The notes: generated from the sequence alone by a model not told the origin. Positions 43,997 to 55,920 are shown, counted from the stretch's first letter. The stretch is 64,000 nt of DNA from JASTVH01 sp042862465 (GCA_042862465.1 JASTVH010000010.1:113316-177315), one strand, 5' to 3'. Translations and numbers: made by a program.

Positions 43997-44496
43997 TGCC
44001 TCCGTGTGAAGTAGCTGAACAGAAAGCCGGCGGCGAAGAAGCAGATCAGGAACACGAACCCGCCGACGGCCAGGGCCGCCCCGCCGGACAGCCCCAGGCC
44101 ACTGGTGCAGCCGCGCGCCAGGCGCGCGCCCATACCGGTCAGCAGCCCCCCGATCAATGCCATAAGCAAGCGTGAACCACGACCGGTGCCCGCTCCTCTT
44201 TCAACCTGCGGGCGAAACCGCCGACTGGAGAGCGCACCGACGAGTGCGCCGATAAAGGCACCCACGACTTCCCAGGTGATCCAGGTCTGCAGCGGCTCTC
44301 CGCTGCGGACATAGTCCCCGAGATAGCGGTTGGCCGCTGTCATTTCGGGGGCGAGCCACTGGCCCACATCAGCGGTCAGTGGCGTAAAGAAACCGCTGGC
44401 GCCGAGACCGTGGCCGGTCAGAACAAAGGTCAGGAACAGGGCCAGACCCAGGGCAATACCTGCCCAGAAGGGTGGCCAGAAAGGGCGTGGAGACAT
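43987..44496 (-). CDS. YeeE/YedE-type membrane protein, first half of pair
   Basis: 169 residues with about four membrane helices. ARLARGCTSGLGLSGGA (Cys130) is the conserved cysteine motif of the partner half in YeeE/YedE pairs. First gene of the leftward operon, about 16 bases downstream of a 10-bp perfect palindrome that probably regulates it. Selective sulfur-compound transport is likely; the exact substrate is unknown. Confidence 0.88.
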   Translation of the reverse strand: MSPRPFWPPFWAGIALGLALFLTFVLTGHGLGASGFFTPLTADVGQWLAPEMTAANRYLGDYVRSGEPLQTWITWEVVGAFIGALVGALSSRRFRPQVERGAGTGRGSRLLMALIGGLLTGMGARLARGCTSGLGLSGGAALAVGGFVFLICFFAAGFLFSYFTRRQWQ

Positions 44497-44512
44497 GCTC
44501 CCCTCCGTTAAT

Positions 44513-44540
44513 ATACATTATACTTAACAATATAATGTAT
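44513..44540. promoter_or_regulatory. Perfect 10-bp palindromic operator before the YeeE/YedE operon
   Basis: ATACATTATA (44513-44522) and TATAATGTAT (44531-44540) are perfect arms around an 8-base spacer. AT-rich dyads of this form are bound by ArsR-type repressors such as those for sulfide genes. No regulator gene adjoins it. It contains TATAAT-like boxes on both strands, so it may cover the promoter itself. Confidence 0.65.
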
Positions 44541-44667
44541 CAGGAATGACTATTTTTCAAGCCTAGGAGGAAAGAAAACAACGGGTTTTGTCTTGGATCA
44601 AAAGATGGGCGAAGAGGACTGCGGATGAACAGGATTATCGTTATCGGTCACACACGGGCAAAAACGT

Positions 44668-44695
44668 AAAAAGGCAGCCTGCGAGCTGCCTTTTT
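44668..44695 (-). terminator. Terminator of ssb
   Basis: A5 tract, GGCAGC / GCTGCC stem with a 6-base loop, and T5 tract, directly after the ssb stop on the minus strand. Functional in both directions. Confidence 0.88.
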
Positions 44696-44714
44696 ATGAT
44701 GGGACGAAGACCGG

Positions 44715-45242
44715 TCAGAACGGAATATCGTCATCAAAATCATCGACCGGTTCCGGCATGCCGCCACCGGACTGCTGATTCTGCTGGGGCGCATAACCGC
44801 CCGAACCGTACTGGTCCTGCTGATTCTGAGCCGGTGCCGGGCGTTGCTGCTGTTGCCCGCCACCCTGGTAACCACCCTGGGGAGCGCCTTCGCCGCCGCG
44901 GCTGTCCAGCATCTGCATCTGACCGTTGATATCCACCACGATTTCCGTGGTGTAGCGGTCCTGACCGTCCTGGCCCTGCCACTTGCGGGTTTGCAGGCGG
45001 CCTTCCACATAGACCTTGGAGCCCTTGCGCAGGTACTGCCCCGCCACCTCGGCCACCTTGCCGAACATCACCACGCGGTGCCATTCGGTGCGCGGAACCA
45101 GCTGACCGGTCTGGCGATCCTTGTAGCTCTCGTCGGTCGCCAGGTTCAGGTTGGTCACGGCGGTGCCGTTCGGGGTGTAGCGCAACTCCGGGTCCTGCCC
45201 CAGGTTACCGATCAGGATGACCTTGTTAATGCCTCTTGCCAT
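44715..45242 (-). CDS. ssb: Single-stranded DNA-binding protein
   Basis: 175 residues. The OB-fold covers 1-110 (ARGINKVILIGNLGQDPELR, WHRVVMFGKVAEVAGQYLRKG, VYVEGRLQTRKW). A Gly/Gln-rich disordered linker follows, then the acidic tip DDFDDDIPF that binds repair and replication partners. The neighbours MFS gene and divergent uvrA repeat the Pseudomonas order. Confidence 0.98.
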   Translation of the reverse strand: MARGINKVILIGNLGQDPELRYTPNGTAVTNLNLATDESYKDRQTGQLVPRTEWHRVVMFGKVAEVAGQYLRKGSKVYVEGRLQTRKWQGQDGQDRYTTEIVVDINGQMQMLDSRGGEGAPQGGYQGGGQQQQRPAPAQNQQDQYGSGGYAPQQNQQSGGGMPEPVDDFDDDIPF

Positions 45243-45300
45243 AGTAAAACTCCACTCAATACGTAGTGCCGGCCCTCCTCCCTAAGTGCCGGCATTGAAT

Positions 45301-46671
45301 TCATGCGGTTGGCCAGGCCACGACGTGGGGACTGCTCTTCAGGGCAGCCTCGTCCAGCTCCTGACGATCCACCTTCAGATAGGCTTCCTGTTCGTCAGGC
45401 AGCACGATAACGTCCTCGACCCCCGCGATCTCGGCCAGGCTGGCCTGGATGCTTCCCAGGTCAGCATGCTCGAAAGCCTGCAATTTTACCACGAAACTGG
45501 TCGAATAACTGGGCTCAGGCATGGTTCCCGCCACCACCAGCCAGACGGCCAGCACGACGAGCATAAGCAACAGCACGCCACTGATGCCCCAGTGATCCAG
45601 CATTGTGCCACCGACCGAGCCGCCAACAAAGGCGCCGGTGAACTGACTGGTTGAGTAAACACCCATGGCCGTCCCCTTGCTGCCGGCGGGAGATTCCTTG
45701 CTCATCAGAGACGGCAGCGTCGCCTCCAGCAGGTTAAAGGCCATGAAAAAGAGGAAAAGCATGCCCCAGATGGCCCACAAGGATCCCGGCTGGGTGAACA
45801 GCAAGCCGCTGGCCAGGGTCAGCACCGCCACCGCACCGAAGAATATCCCCTTCATGCGGCGGTATTTTTCCCCCACGATGATGAAAGGCACCATGGCAAA
45901 GAACGACACCACCATCACGGACAGGTACACCCACCAGTGCTGCGAACGATCCAGCCCGACCTCCTGTTCCAGCATCAGCGGCACCGCCAGGAAGGCCGAG
46001 GTCAGGACCAGGTGCAGCGAGAAGATGCCGAAGTCCAGTCTCAGCAGGCGCGGCATGCGAAGCACATCCATGACCTGCGAGGCCACCGGCTGGGCGTCCC
46101 GGTGGGTTTCGTAACGGGCCGGTGTGGGCACCCAGAACAGCACCACCGCCATCCCGAACAGGGCGAGAATCATGGTCGCCCAGAACAGGCCGGACAACCC
46201 GAAGATGTTGCCGAGGATGGGCCCGAGCACGAGGGAAATGGAGAAAGAGATGCCGATCGCCATGCCAATCGTGGCCATGGCCTTGGTGCGGTTCTCTTCC
46301 CGGGTCAGGTCACTCACCAGCGCCATCAGGACACTGGCAATGGCCCCGGCGCCCTGCAGGACACGCCCGGCAATCACGCCATAGATACTCGTCGACATCG
46401 CCGCCAGCAGACTGCCCAGGGCAAACAACACCAACCCGATAATGATCAGGGGTTTGCGGCCGAATCGGTCGGACATGAGCCCGAAAGGAATCTGTAGCAG
46501 GGCCTGGCTCAGGCCATACCCGCCAATCGCCATGCCCAGCAGCATCGGCGTGGCGCCCTCCAGATCCTGCCCCAGCAACACGAATACCGGGAGCACCATG
46601 AACAGCCCCAGCATGCGCAAGGCATACACCAGGGCAATAGCACCTACGGAACGAACTTCTGTTGAAACCAT
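45301..46671 (-). CDS. MFS transporter with YajR-like C-terminal domain
   Basis: 456 residues from ATG 46671; 11 more upstream codons are open but begin without a binding site. Twelve membrane helices; loop 2-3 has GLMSDRFGRKPLI (motif A), and TM4 has GRVLQGAGAIASVLMAL. The last ~65 residues (SYSTSFVVKLQAFEHADLGS to VDRQELDEAALK) form a soluble ferredoxin-like domain like the YAM domain of E. coli YajR. The substrate is unknown. It diverges from uvrA across 238 bp. Confidence 0.88.
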   Translation of the reverse strand: MVSTEVRSVGAIALVYALRMLGLFMVLPVFVLLGQDLEGATPMLLGMAIGGYGLSQALLQIPFGLMSDRFGRKPLIIIGLVLFALGSLLAAMSTSIYGVIAGRVLQGAGAIASVLMALVSDLTREENRTKAMATIGMAIGISFSISLVLGPILGNIFGLSGLFWATMILALFGMAVVLFWVPTPARYETHRDAQPVASQVMDVLRMPRLLRLDFGIFSLHLVLTSAFLAVPLMLEQEVGLDRSQHWWVYLSVMVVSFFAMVPFIIVGEKYRRMKGIFFGAVAVLTLASGLLFTQPGSLWAIWGMLFLFFMAFNLLEATLPSLMSKESPAGSKGTAMGVYSTSQFTGAFVGGSVGGTMLDHWGISGVLLLMLVVLAVWLVVAGTMPEPSYSTSFVVKLQAFEHADLGSIQASLAEIAGVEDVIVLPDEQEAYLKVDRQELDEAALKSSPHVVAWPTA

Positions 46672-46854
46672 CAAATACAATCTGCCTCGCTCGTCGTAGA
46701 CCAATGAAAAGGCTGTCGCCCTATTGCCTGCGGGTCTGACAGGTTAACCTGGGAGGTCCGGAAGGCGTCGGCGACTCACGGCGCTTGATTCTACCAGAGA
46801 CCGTTAGCTTGCGTCGCATTCTCATTTCACCCCGGGCCCGTTCAACAATGGCTG

Positions 46855-46882
46855 TTTGACCGGCGCCCTCCCTGGATATAAT
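46855..46882 (+). promoter_or_regulatory. Sigma-70 promoter of uvrA
   Basis: TTTGAC and TATAAT with a 16-bp spacer, 27 bases before the uvrA ATG. No LexA box (CTG-N10-CAG) is present nearby. Confidence 0.6.
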
Positions 46883-46909
46883 GGCGGTTTTGCACCGCCG
46901 AGGAGTGGC

Positions 46910-49774
<2,865 letters not shown>

Positions 49775-49924
49775 GATCATAGGCGCAGGGAGTGCTGAAG
49801 TGCACCTGCGTTTCTTGCGCCAACAGTTACATCGCCGGGCCTCCGCGCTCCGTCAGTCCCCTCTTTCCGGCACTGGGCAGCGGATAGGTGCTACCCCAAC
49901 CCCATACACTATTTCTCCAGGCAT

Positions 49925-49952
49925 AAAAAAACCGGGCCGAAGCCCGGTTTTC
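49925..49952 (-). terminator. Terminator of the ribosomal alpha operon
   Basis: ACCGGGC / GCCCGGT stem with a TTCG tetraloop on the minus strand and a T-run, 20 bases after the rplQ stop. Confidence 0.92.
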
Positions 49953-49967
49953 TTTCGATGAAGCCGC

Positions 49968-50354
49968 TTACTCTTCGTCGTCCTCGATCTCTTCGACCGG
50001 ACGATCCACCAGCTCCACAAACGCCATGGGGGCAGCATCACCCGGACGGAGTCCACACTTGAGGATCCGCAGGTAACCACCCGGACGGTTCTGGTAGCGC
50101 GGGCCCAGCTCATTGAAGAGCTTGGCGACCGCGTCCTTGTCCCGCAGGCGAGCGAAAGCCAGTCGACGGTTCGCGACTGAATCGGTTTTAGCGAGCGTGA
50201 TCAGCGGCTCTGCCACACGGCGAAGTTCCTTCGCCTTGGGCAGGGTCGTCTTGATCAGCTCGTGCTCGACCAGCGATGAGGTCATGTTACGGAACATGGC
50301 CTTACGATGGGCGCTGGTCCGGCTAAATTTACGACCACTTTTACGATGACGCAT
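49968..50354 (-). CDS. rplQ: Ribosomal protein L17
   Basis: 128 residues, beginning MRHRKSGRKFSRTSAHRKAMF, the invariant L17 start. Binds 23S rRNA near the tunnel exit. It ends with an acidic tail (EEIEDDEE). Last gene of the alpha operon, 38 bases after rpoA. Confidence 0.98.
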   Translation of the reverse strand: MRHRKSGRKFSRTSAHRKAMFRNMTSSLVEHELIKTTLPKAKELRRVAEPLITLAKTDSVANRRLAFARLRDKDAVAKLFNELGPRYQNRPGGYLRILKCGLRPGDAAPMAFVELVDRPVEEIEDDEE

Positions 50355-50392
50355 TGCTCTAATTCCTTAACTTGAAAACGACCTAATCGGCG

Positions 50393-51397
50393 TTAACCAC
50401 CCAGGACCCGATCGTCCCCGCGTAGGCTGGCCGGCGGCCAGTTCTCGAGGCGCATCCCCAGGGAAAGCCCGCGGGATGCCAGGACGTCTTTGATTTCAGT
50501 GAGTGACTTCTTACCCAGATTGGGAGTCTTGAGCAACTCCACTTCAGTACGCTGGATAAGGTCGCCGATGTAGTAAATGTTCTCAGCCTTCAGACAGTTC
50601 GCGGAACGCACAGTCAGTTCCAGGTCGTCCACCGGGCGCAGCAGGATCGGATCAACCTCTTCCTCTTCCTCCACACGCTCGGGCTCATGCTCCTGGTCGA
50701 AGTCCACGAAGACGGCCAATTGCTGCTGCAGAATCGTGGCAGCACGGCGAATCGCTTCTTCCGGATCGATGGTTCCGTTGGTTTCCAGATCGATCACGAG
50801 CTTGTCCAGATCGGTCCGCTGTTCGACCCGCGCGTTTTCGACCGCATAGGCCACGCGACGGACCGGGCTGAAGGTCGCATCAAGCTGCAAGCGACCAATG
50901 GCACGGGTCTCATCATCGTTGAGGGTGCGCTGGTCCGCCGGCTCGTAGCCGCGACCGCGGGCAACCCGCAATTTCATGTCAATGGACCCGTTCTGGCCGA
51001 GATGACAAATCACATGCTCGGGATTCACGATTTCCACGTCGTGATCCAGCTTGATGTCTCCCGCCGTTACTGCACCCTCGCCTTGCTTTGTCAGGGTGAG
51101 TTCCACCTCGTCACGGCCTTCCAGCTTGATAGCCAGCCCTTTGAGGTTGAGCAGGATCTCGATCACATCCTCGTGTACACCTTCGATGGCACTGTACTCG
51201 TGCAGTACACCTTCGATCTGTGCTTCGACGACGGCACACCCCGGCATGGACGACAGCAGGATGCGACGCAGAGCGCTACCCAGAGTGTGGCCAAAGCCAC
51301 GCTCGAGAGGCTCGAGCGTCACCTTCGCGTGGGTCTTGCTGATCTCCTGAACGTCGATGTTACGAGGAGTCAAGAATTCATTTACTGAACGCTGCAT
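50393..51397 (-). CDS. rpoA: RNA polymerase alpha subunit
   Basis: 334 residues. The N-terminal domain (about 1-235) dimerises and starts enzyme assembly (ERGFGHTLGSALRRILLSSMPG). A flexible acidic linker (EEEEEVDP) leads to the C-terminal domain, which contacts UP elements and activators (NCLKAENIYYIGDLIQRTE, NLGKKSLTEIKDVL). Confidence 0.99.
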   Translation of the reverse strand: MQRSVNEFLTPRNIDVQEISKTHAKVTLEPLERGFGHTLGSALRRILLSSMPGCAVVEAQIEGVLHEYSAIEGVHEDVIEILLNLKGLAIKLEGRDEVELTLTKQGEGAVTAGDIKLDHDVEIVNPEHVICHLGQNGSIDMKLRVARGRGYEPADQRTLNDDETRAIGRLQLDATFSPVRRVAYAVENARVEQRTDLDKLVIDLETNGTIDPEEAIRRAATILQQQLAVFVDFDQEHEPERVEEEEEVDPILLRPVDDLELTVRSANCLKAENIYYIGDLIQRTEVELLKTPNLGKKSLTEIKDVLASRGLSLGMRLENWPPASLRGDDRVLGG

Positions 51398-51432
51398 AGA
51401 CGCCCCTATCTGGTCTCGTGGCTATTCAGGCT

Positions 51433-52053
51433 TTACTTGGAGTAAAGCTCGACAATCAGGTTCTCGTTGATGTCAGCAGGCAGTTCAGTGCGCTCGGGAG
51501 TCGCCTTGAAAGTGCCTGTCATTTTGTTCGCGTCGACATCCACCCACTCGATGGGGGCGCGAGAGCCGGCCAGTTCCAGAGCGCCTTTGATGCGCAGCTG
51601 ATTCTTGGCCTTTTCCCGAACACTGATCACGTCACCCGGACGAACCTGATAAGACGGAATGTTCACCGGGCGGTCATTCACCAGAATGGACTTGTGAGAG
51701 ACCAGCTGGCGGGCTTCCGCACGGGTCGAACCAAATCCCATACGGTAGACCACGTTATCGAGGCGGCGTTCCAGCAACTGCAGCAGGTTTTCACCGGTCG
51801 CACCCTTGAGGCGAGCGGCTTCCTTGTAGTAGTTGCGGAACTGCTTTTCCAATACGCCGTAAATACGACGAACTTTCTGCTTTTCGCGGAGCTGCAGACC
51901 GTAGTCTGAGATACGTGTCCTGCGGGCCCCGTGCTGACCGGGTGCGGTATCTGCGTTGCACTTGGTATCCAGTGCGCGAACGCCGCTCTTTAGAAAAAGA
52001 TCTGTCCCTTCACGACGAGACAGTTTACATTTTGGACCAATATAACGTGCCAT
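51433..52053 (-). CDS. rpsD: Ribosomal protein S4
   Basis: 206 residues, beginning ARYIGPKCKLSRREGTDLF. Contains the S4 RNA-binding domain (RLDNVVYRMGFGSTRAEARQ). Early 30S assembly protein. In E. coli it represses its own operon by binding the rpsM leader; a leader of about 55 bases exists here. Confidence 0.98.
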   Translation of the reverse strand: MARYIGPKCKLSRREGTDLFLKSGVRALDTKCNADTAPGQHGARRTRISDYGLQLREKQKVRRIYGVLEKQFRNYYKEAARLKGATGENLLQLLERRLDNVVYRMGFGSTRAEARQLVSHKSILVNDRPVNIPSYQVRPGDVISVREKAKNQLRIKGALELAGSRAPIEWVDVDANKMTGTFKATPERTELPADINENLIVELYSK

Positions 52054-52071
52054 AATCCACTGTCTCCTGTG

Positions 52072-52461
52072 TTACACGCGGCGCTTCTTGGGCGGACGGC
52101 AGCCGTTGTGGGGAATCGGCGTAACATCAGTGATGTTAGTAATCTTGTAGCCGCACGCATTCAGCGCACGAACTGCAGATTCGCGTCCGGGCCCAGGACC
52201 CTTAACCATTACATCCAGGTTTTTAAGGCCGTATTCAGCAGCCGCGTTACCGGCTCTTTCAGCTGCTACCTGCGCAGCAAAAGGTGTGCTCTTACGTGAC
52301 CCACGGAAGCCGGATCCACCGGAGGTGGCCCAGGACAGGACGTTGCCCTGCCGATCGGAAATGGTCACGATCGTGTTGTTGAAAGACGCGTGGATATGGG
52401 CCACACCATCAACAACCGTCTTTTTCACCTTTTTACGGGTACGTGTACCTGGCTTTGCCAT
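52072..52461 (-). CDS. rpsK: Ribosomal protein S11
   Basis: 129 residues; HIHASFNNTIVTISDRQGN and GPGPGRESAVRAL are S11 hallmarks. Platform protein next to the mRNA exit. Ends PPKKRRV. Confidence 0.98.
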   Translation of the reverse strand: MAKPGTRTRKKVKKTVVDGVAHIHASFNNTIVTISDRQGNVLSWATSGGSGFRGSRKSTPFAAQVAAERAGNAAAEYGLKNLDVMVKGPGPGRESAVRALNACGYKITNITDVTPIPHNGCRPPKKRRV

Positions 52462-52474
52462 GTTTGCCTACCTG

Positions 52475-52831
52475 TTACTTGCGAATCGGTTTGCGAGGAC
52501 CCTTACGGGTACGTGCGTTGGTCTTGGTGCGCTGGCCACGAGCCGGAAGGCCGTGACGATGACGCAGACCGCGGTAGCACCCCAGATCCTTCAAACGCTT
52601 AATGTTCATCTGGACTTCACGACGCAGGTCACCTTCGACAGTGATCTTGCCGATCTCTGCACGAAGCGAGTCCACTTGCTCGTCGGTCAGATCTCTGACC
52701 TTGGCAGTAGGCTCAACGCCTGTTGCGTCGCAAAGCTTCTGAGCTGTTGTCTTACCGATCCCAAAGATATAGGTCAGTGAGATAACAGCATGTTTGTTGT
52801 CGGGTATATTGACACCGGCTATACGTGCCAT
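52475..52831 (-). CDS. rpsM: Ribosomal protein S13
   Basis: 118 residues from ATG 52831 (ARIAGVNIPDNKHAVISL); upstream in-frame codons are leader. Head protein contacting tRNA and L5, with the conserved RGLRHRHGLPARGQRTKTNA. First gene of the alpha operon, behind its own promoter. Confidence 0.98.
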   Translation of the reverse strand: MARIAGVNIPDNKHAVISLTYIFGIGKTTAQKLCDATGVEPTAKVRDLTDEQVDSLRAEIGKITVEGDLRREVQMNIKRLKDLGCYRGLRHRHGLPARGQRTKTNARTRKGPRKPIRK

Positions 52832-52892
52832 CCATCTAACTCCGCGTTCAAAGCTTTGCTGTGTGGGTTTCACGCCACAAAAAGGGCGCAAG

Positions 52893-52921
52893 ATAATAGC
52901 GCCTGATCAAATAAAGATCAA
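52893..52921 (-). promoter_or_regulatory. Sigma-70 promoter of the alpha operon
   Basis: On the minus strand, TTGATC (52916-52921) and TATTAT (52893-52898) with an exact 17-bp spacer, about 60 bases before rpsM and after rpmJ. Allows rpsM-rpsK-rpsD-rpoA-rplQ to be made separately from the spc operon. Confidence 0.75.
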
Positions 52922-52961
52922 GCGCTATCACATAATCCACCGTTCACAGATCGGGTCAATA

Positions 52962-53075
52962 TTAACCCTGACGCTGTTTGTGGCGGGGTTCGCTGCAGAT
53001 GACCCGAACTGAGCCATTGCGGCGAATGATTTTACAGTTACGGCAAATCTTCTTTACCGACGCTCGTACTTTCAT
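52962..53075 (-). CDS. rpmJ: Ribosomal protein L36
   Basis: 37 residues (MKVRASVKKICRNCKIIRRN, ending RHKQRQG). Three zinc-ligand cysteines and His (CRNC, C27, H32) show the zinc-binding form. Last gene of the spc operon, 28 bases after secY. Confidence 0.97.
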   Translation of the reverse strand: MKVRASVKKICRNCKIIRRNGSVRVICSEPRHKQRQG

Positions 53076-53103
53076 CGCTCACTCCAAATGTTGAGCGGGG
53101 TGT

Positions 53104-54429
53104 CTAAATGCCACCCCGGCCGTAGCCCTTGAGATTGGACTTTTTCATCAGGGACTCATACTGATGGGACATCAGATGAGACTGAACCTGCGCCATAAAG
53201 TCCATCACAACCACTACAACGATCAGCAGCGAGGTGCCGCCCAGGTAGAAGGGCACGTTGCCGGCCACAACCAGGAACTGGGGCAGTAACGCCACCGCTG
53301 CGATGTAGATTGCACCAAAAATGGTAAGGCGAGTCAGAACGCCGTCGATGTACTTGGCCGTTTGGTCACCGGGTCGAATACCCGGGATAAAGGCACCCGA
53401 TTTCTTGAGGTTGTCCGCAACCTCCTTCGGGTTGTACATCAGGGCGGTGTAAAAGAAGCAGAAAAATATCACAGCCGCAGTAAAGAGCAAAATATACAGC
53501 GGTTGACTCGGAGCCAACGCCTGAGAAATATCGCTCAACCACTGCATACCTTCACCTTGGCCAAACCACTGACCCAGCGACGCTGGGAAAAGCAGAATGG
53601 AAGAAGCGAAGATCGGCGGAATCACACCGGCCATGTTGACCTTCAAAGGCAAATGGCTGGTCTGTTGCGCGTAAACGCGACGACCTTGCTGCCGTTTGGC
53701 GTAGTTGATGGTCAAACGGCGTTGACCACGCTCCATGAAGACCACGAAGCCCACAACCAGCACACCCAGCAAACCGATGACCAGCACAAACAACAGGTTC
53801 ATTTCGCCACTGCGTGCCTGCTCGAGGGTCTGACCGATCGCGCCGGGCAAACCGGCAACAATACCGGCGAAGATCAGCAGGGAGATACCGTTACCGATTC
53901 CCCGCTCGGTGATCTGTTCGCCCAGCCACATCATGAAGACCGCACCGCATACAAAGGAAATGACCGCGACAAAGTAGAAACTGAAGCTGTCATTGAAGGT
54001 GACGCCCTGTGAGGCAAGCCCCACTGCGATACCCGAACCCTGGATGAAAGCCAGGAGTACGGTACCGTAACGGGTATACTGGCTGATCTTGCGACGACCG
54101 GCCTCCCCTTCCTTCTTGAGCTGTTCCAGCTGCGGACTGACCGCCGTCATCAACTGCATGATGATGGATGCCGAAATATACGGCATGATTCCCAGTGCCA
54201 GAATACTCATGCGCTCCAGGGCACCCCCGGAGAACATGTTGAACAGGCTGAGAATGGTCCCCTGATTCTGCTCGAACAGTGCCGCCAGGCGTTCCGGATT
54301 AATACCCGGCACGGGAATATGAGCGCCGACCCGATAGATCAGGAGCGCCATGACGACAAACCCGAGCCGTGACCACAGCTCGGATAGTCCTTTCCCCATA
54401 CCTGTTGGCAGCGATGCTGTCTTGGCCAT
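53104..54429 (-). CDS. secY: Preprotein translocase subunit SecY
   Basis: 441 residues, ten membrane helices. The plug and early block RVGAHIPVPGINPERL, the tip loop with KRQQGRRVY, and PEEVADNLKKSGAFIPGIRPG-type segment (here NPKEVADNLKKSG) are clear. Central channel of the SecYEG export complex. Directly follows rplO. Confidence 0.99.
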   Translation of the reverse strand: MAKTASLPTGMGKGLSELWSRLGFVVMALLIYRVGAHIPVPGINPERLAALFEQNQGTILSLFNMFSGGALERMSILALGIMPYISASIIMQLMTAVSPQLEQLKKEGEAGRRKISQYTRYGTVLLAFIQGSGIAVGLASQGVTFNDSFSFYFVAVISFVCGAVFMMWLGEQITERGIGNGISLLIFAGIVAGLPGAIGQTLEQARSGEMNLLFVLVIGLLGVLVVGFVVFMERGQRRLTINYAKRQQGRRVYAQQTSHLPLKVNMAGVIPPIFASSILLFPASLGQWFGQGEGMQWLSDISQALAPSQPLYILLFTAAVIFFCFFYTALMYNPKEVADNLKKSGAFIPGIRPGDQTAKYIDGVLTRLTIFGAIYIAAVALLPQFLVVAGNVPFYLGGTSLLIVVVVVMDFMAQVQSHLMSHQYESLMKKSNLKGYGRGGI

Positions 54430-54864
54430 TTAGTCCTCGACTTTTCCACCTGCGGCAGTAATTGCTTCCCGCGCACCCTTGGTGACTTTCAGCCCCTTAA
54501 CGGTTACCGGGCGGGTAAGCTCGCCAGATTTGATCACCTTGACTTCACGGATCTCGTTACGGATCACGTCAGCTTTCTTAAGCGCAGCCAGATCGACGGT
54601 ATCACCTTCGACTTTTGCCAGCTCGTGCAAACGGATTTCCGCTACCCAGCGCTGCTTGGCTGAAGTGAAGCCGAACTTGGGCAGGCGACGCTGCAACGGC
54701 TGCTGACCACCCTCGAAACCAGGTGCGACGCTGCCGCCGGAACGAGACTTCAGACCCTTGTGACCGCGGCCACCGGTTTTACCCAGGCCACTACCAATAC
54801 CGCGACCAACCCGCTTCGGGCTGTGTTTGGAACCTTCACCCGGGGCAAGAGTATTAAGACGCAT
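54430..54864 (-). CDS. rplO: Ribosomal protein L15
   Basis: 144 residues; Gly-rich N-terminus (KRVGRGIGSGLGKTGGRGHK) threads into 23S rRNA. One base separates it from rpmD and none from secY. Confidence 0.98.
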   Translation of the reverse strand: MRLNTLAPGEGSKHSPKRVGRGIGSGLGKTGGRGHKGLKSRSGGSVAPGFEGGQQPLQRRLPKFGFTSAKQRWVAEIRLHELAKVEGDTVDLAALKKADVIRNEIREVKVIKSGELTRPVTVKGLKVTKGAREAITAAGGKVED

Positions 54865-54865
54865 A

Positions 54866-55054
54866 TCAGACTTCCTCTACCCGAACCATGTAATCGATCC
54901 GGTTCAGCATACCCCGATTCTCGGGGGTATCCTGCACTTCCACAGAAGAATGCATCTTCCGCAGACCCAGACCTTTGACACACTGCTGGTGATTCGTTTT
55001 CCGACCAATCGGGCTACGGACCAGCGTTACTTTGAGTTTCTTTTCCTTCGCCAT
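54866..55054 (-). CDS. rpmD: Ribosomal protein L30
   Basis: 62 residues from ATG 55054 (AKEKKLKVTLVRSPIGRKTN). Contains the L30 core GLGLRKMHSSVEVQDTPENR. The upstream in-frame Met lies inside rpsE. Confidence 0.97.
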   Translation of the reverse strand: MAKEKKLKVTLVRSPIGRKTNHQQCVKGLGLRKMHSSVEVQDTPENRGMLNRIDYMVRVEEV

Positions 55055-55058
55055 GACG

Positions 55059-55559
55059 TCAGTCCAGAATTTGTTCAACGCTCAGGCCACGCTTGGCCGC
55101 GACATCCTCAGGAGCACGCATGTCCCTGAGCCCATTGATGGTGGCACGCACAATGTTGATCGGATTGGTAGAGCCGTAGCTCTTGGCCAATACGTTCTGT
55201 ACGCCAGCCACTTCCATAACAGCACGCATCGCACCGCCGGCGATGATACCGGTACCTTCCGATGCCGGCTGCATGAAGACACGAGACGCACCGTGACGGG
55301 CCTTAACCGGATACTGCAGGGTGTGCCCCTTCAGCGGTACGGTGACCATGTTCTTGCGTGCCGCTTCCATTGCTTTTTGGATGGCTACCGGCACTTCACG
55401 CGCCTTGCCACGGCCGAAGCCGACACGGCCATTGCCGTCGCCGACGACGGTCAGGGCTGTAAAGCCGAATACTCGACCGCCCTTTACTACCTTGGCGACC
55501 CGGTTGACCTGGACGAGTTTCTCCTGGAGCTCCGGCGCCTTCTGATCGTTTCCGCTCAT
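55059..55559 (-). CDS. rpsE: Ribosomal protein S5
   Basis: 166 residues; the double-stranded RNA-binding block VVKGGRVFGFTALTVVGDGNG and GTGIIAGGAMRAVMEVAGV are characteristic. Involved in decoding fidelity. Confidence 0.98.
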   Translation of the reverse strand: MSGNDQKAPELQEKLVQVNRVAKVVKGGRVFGFTALTVVGDGNGRVGFGRGKAREVPVAIQKAMEAARKNMVTVPLKGHTLQYPVKARHGASRVFMQPASEGTGIIAGGAMRAVMEVAGVQNVLAKSYGSTNPINIVRATINGLRDMRAPEDVAAKRGLSVEQILD

Positions 55560-55569
55560 CTTCTACCTC

Positions 55570-55920
55570 CTAGAATTGCAAGCCAGATTCACGGGCACCG
55601 TCAGCCAGCGCCTTGACGCGGCCATGATAACGGTAACCGGAGCGATCGAATGCAACCTGCTCTATACCGGCTTTCTTGGCTCGTTCAGCCACCAGTTGAC
55701 CAACTTTTTTGGCGGCATCGACGTTGCCAGTCGCGCCTTGCCCAAAATCTTTGTCCAGCGTAGAGGCAGAAACGAGCACCTGGCTGCCATCGGCCGTAGT
55801 AATCTGCGCGTACATGTGACGCGGAGTGCGATGGACGCACAGACGGTTCGTGCCCAGCTCGCGGATCTTCATGCGCACCTTGCGTGCGCGACGCAATCTT
55901 GACTCTTTCTTCGCGCTCAT
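55570..55920 (-). CDS. rplR: Ribosomal protein L18
   Basis: 116 residues from ATG 55920 (SAKKESRLRRARKVRMKI). 5S rRNA-binding protein, ending in FDRSGYRYHGRVKALADGAR. Confidence 0.97.
   Translation of the reverse strand: MSAKKESRLRRARKVRMKIRELGTNRLCVHRTPRHMYAQITTADGSQVLVSASTLDKDFGQGATGNVDAAKKVGQLVAERAKKAGIEQVAFDRSGYRYHGRVKALADGARESGLQF

Noticed and set aside
46770..46800. LexA box before uvrA
   Set aside because: The best match in the MFS-uvrA gap, CTGCGGGTCTGACAG near 46730, has nine bases between CTG and CAG, and the rest of the consensus is missing.
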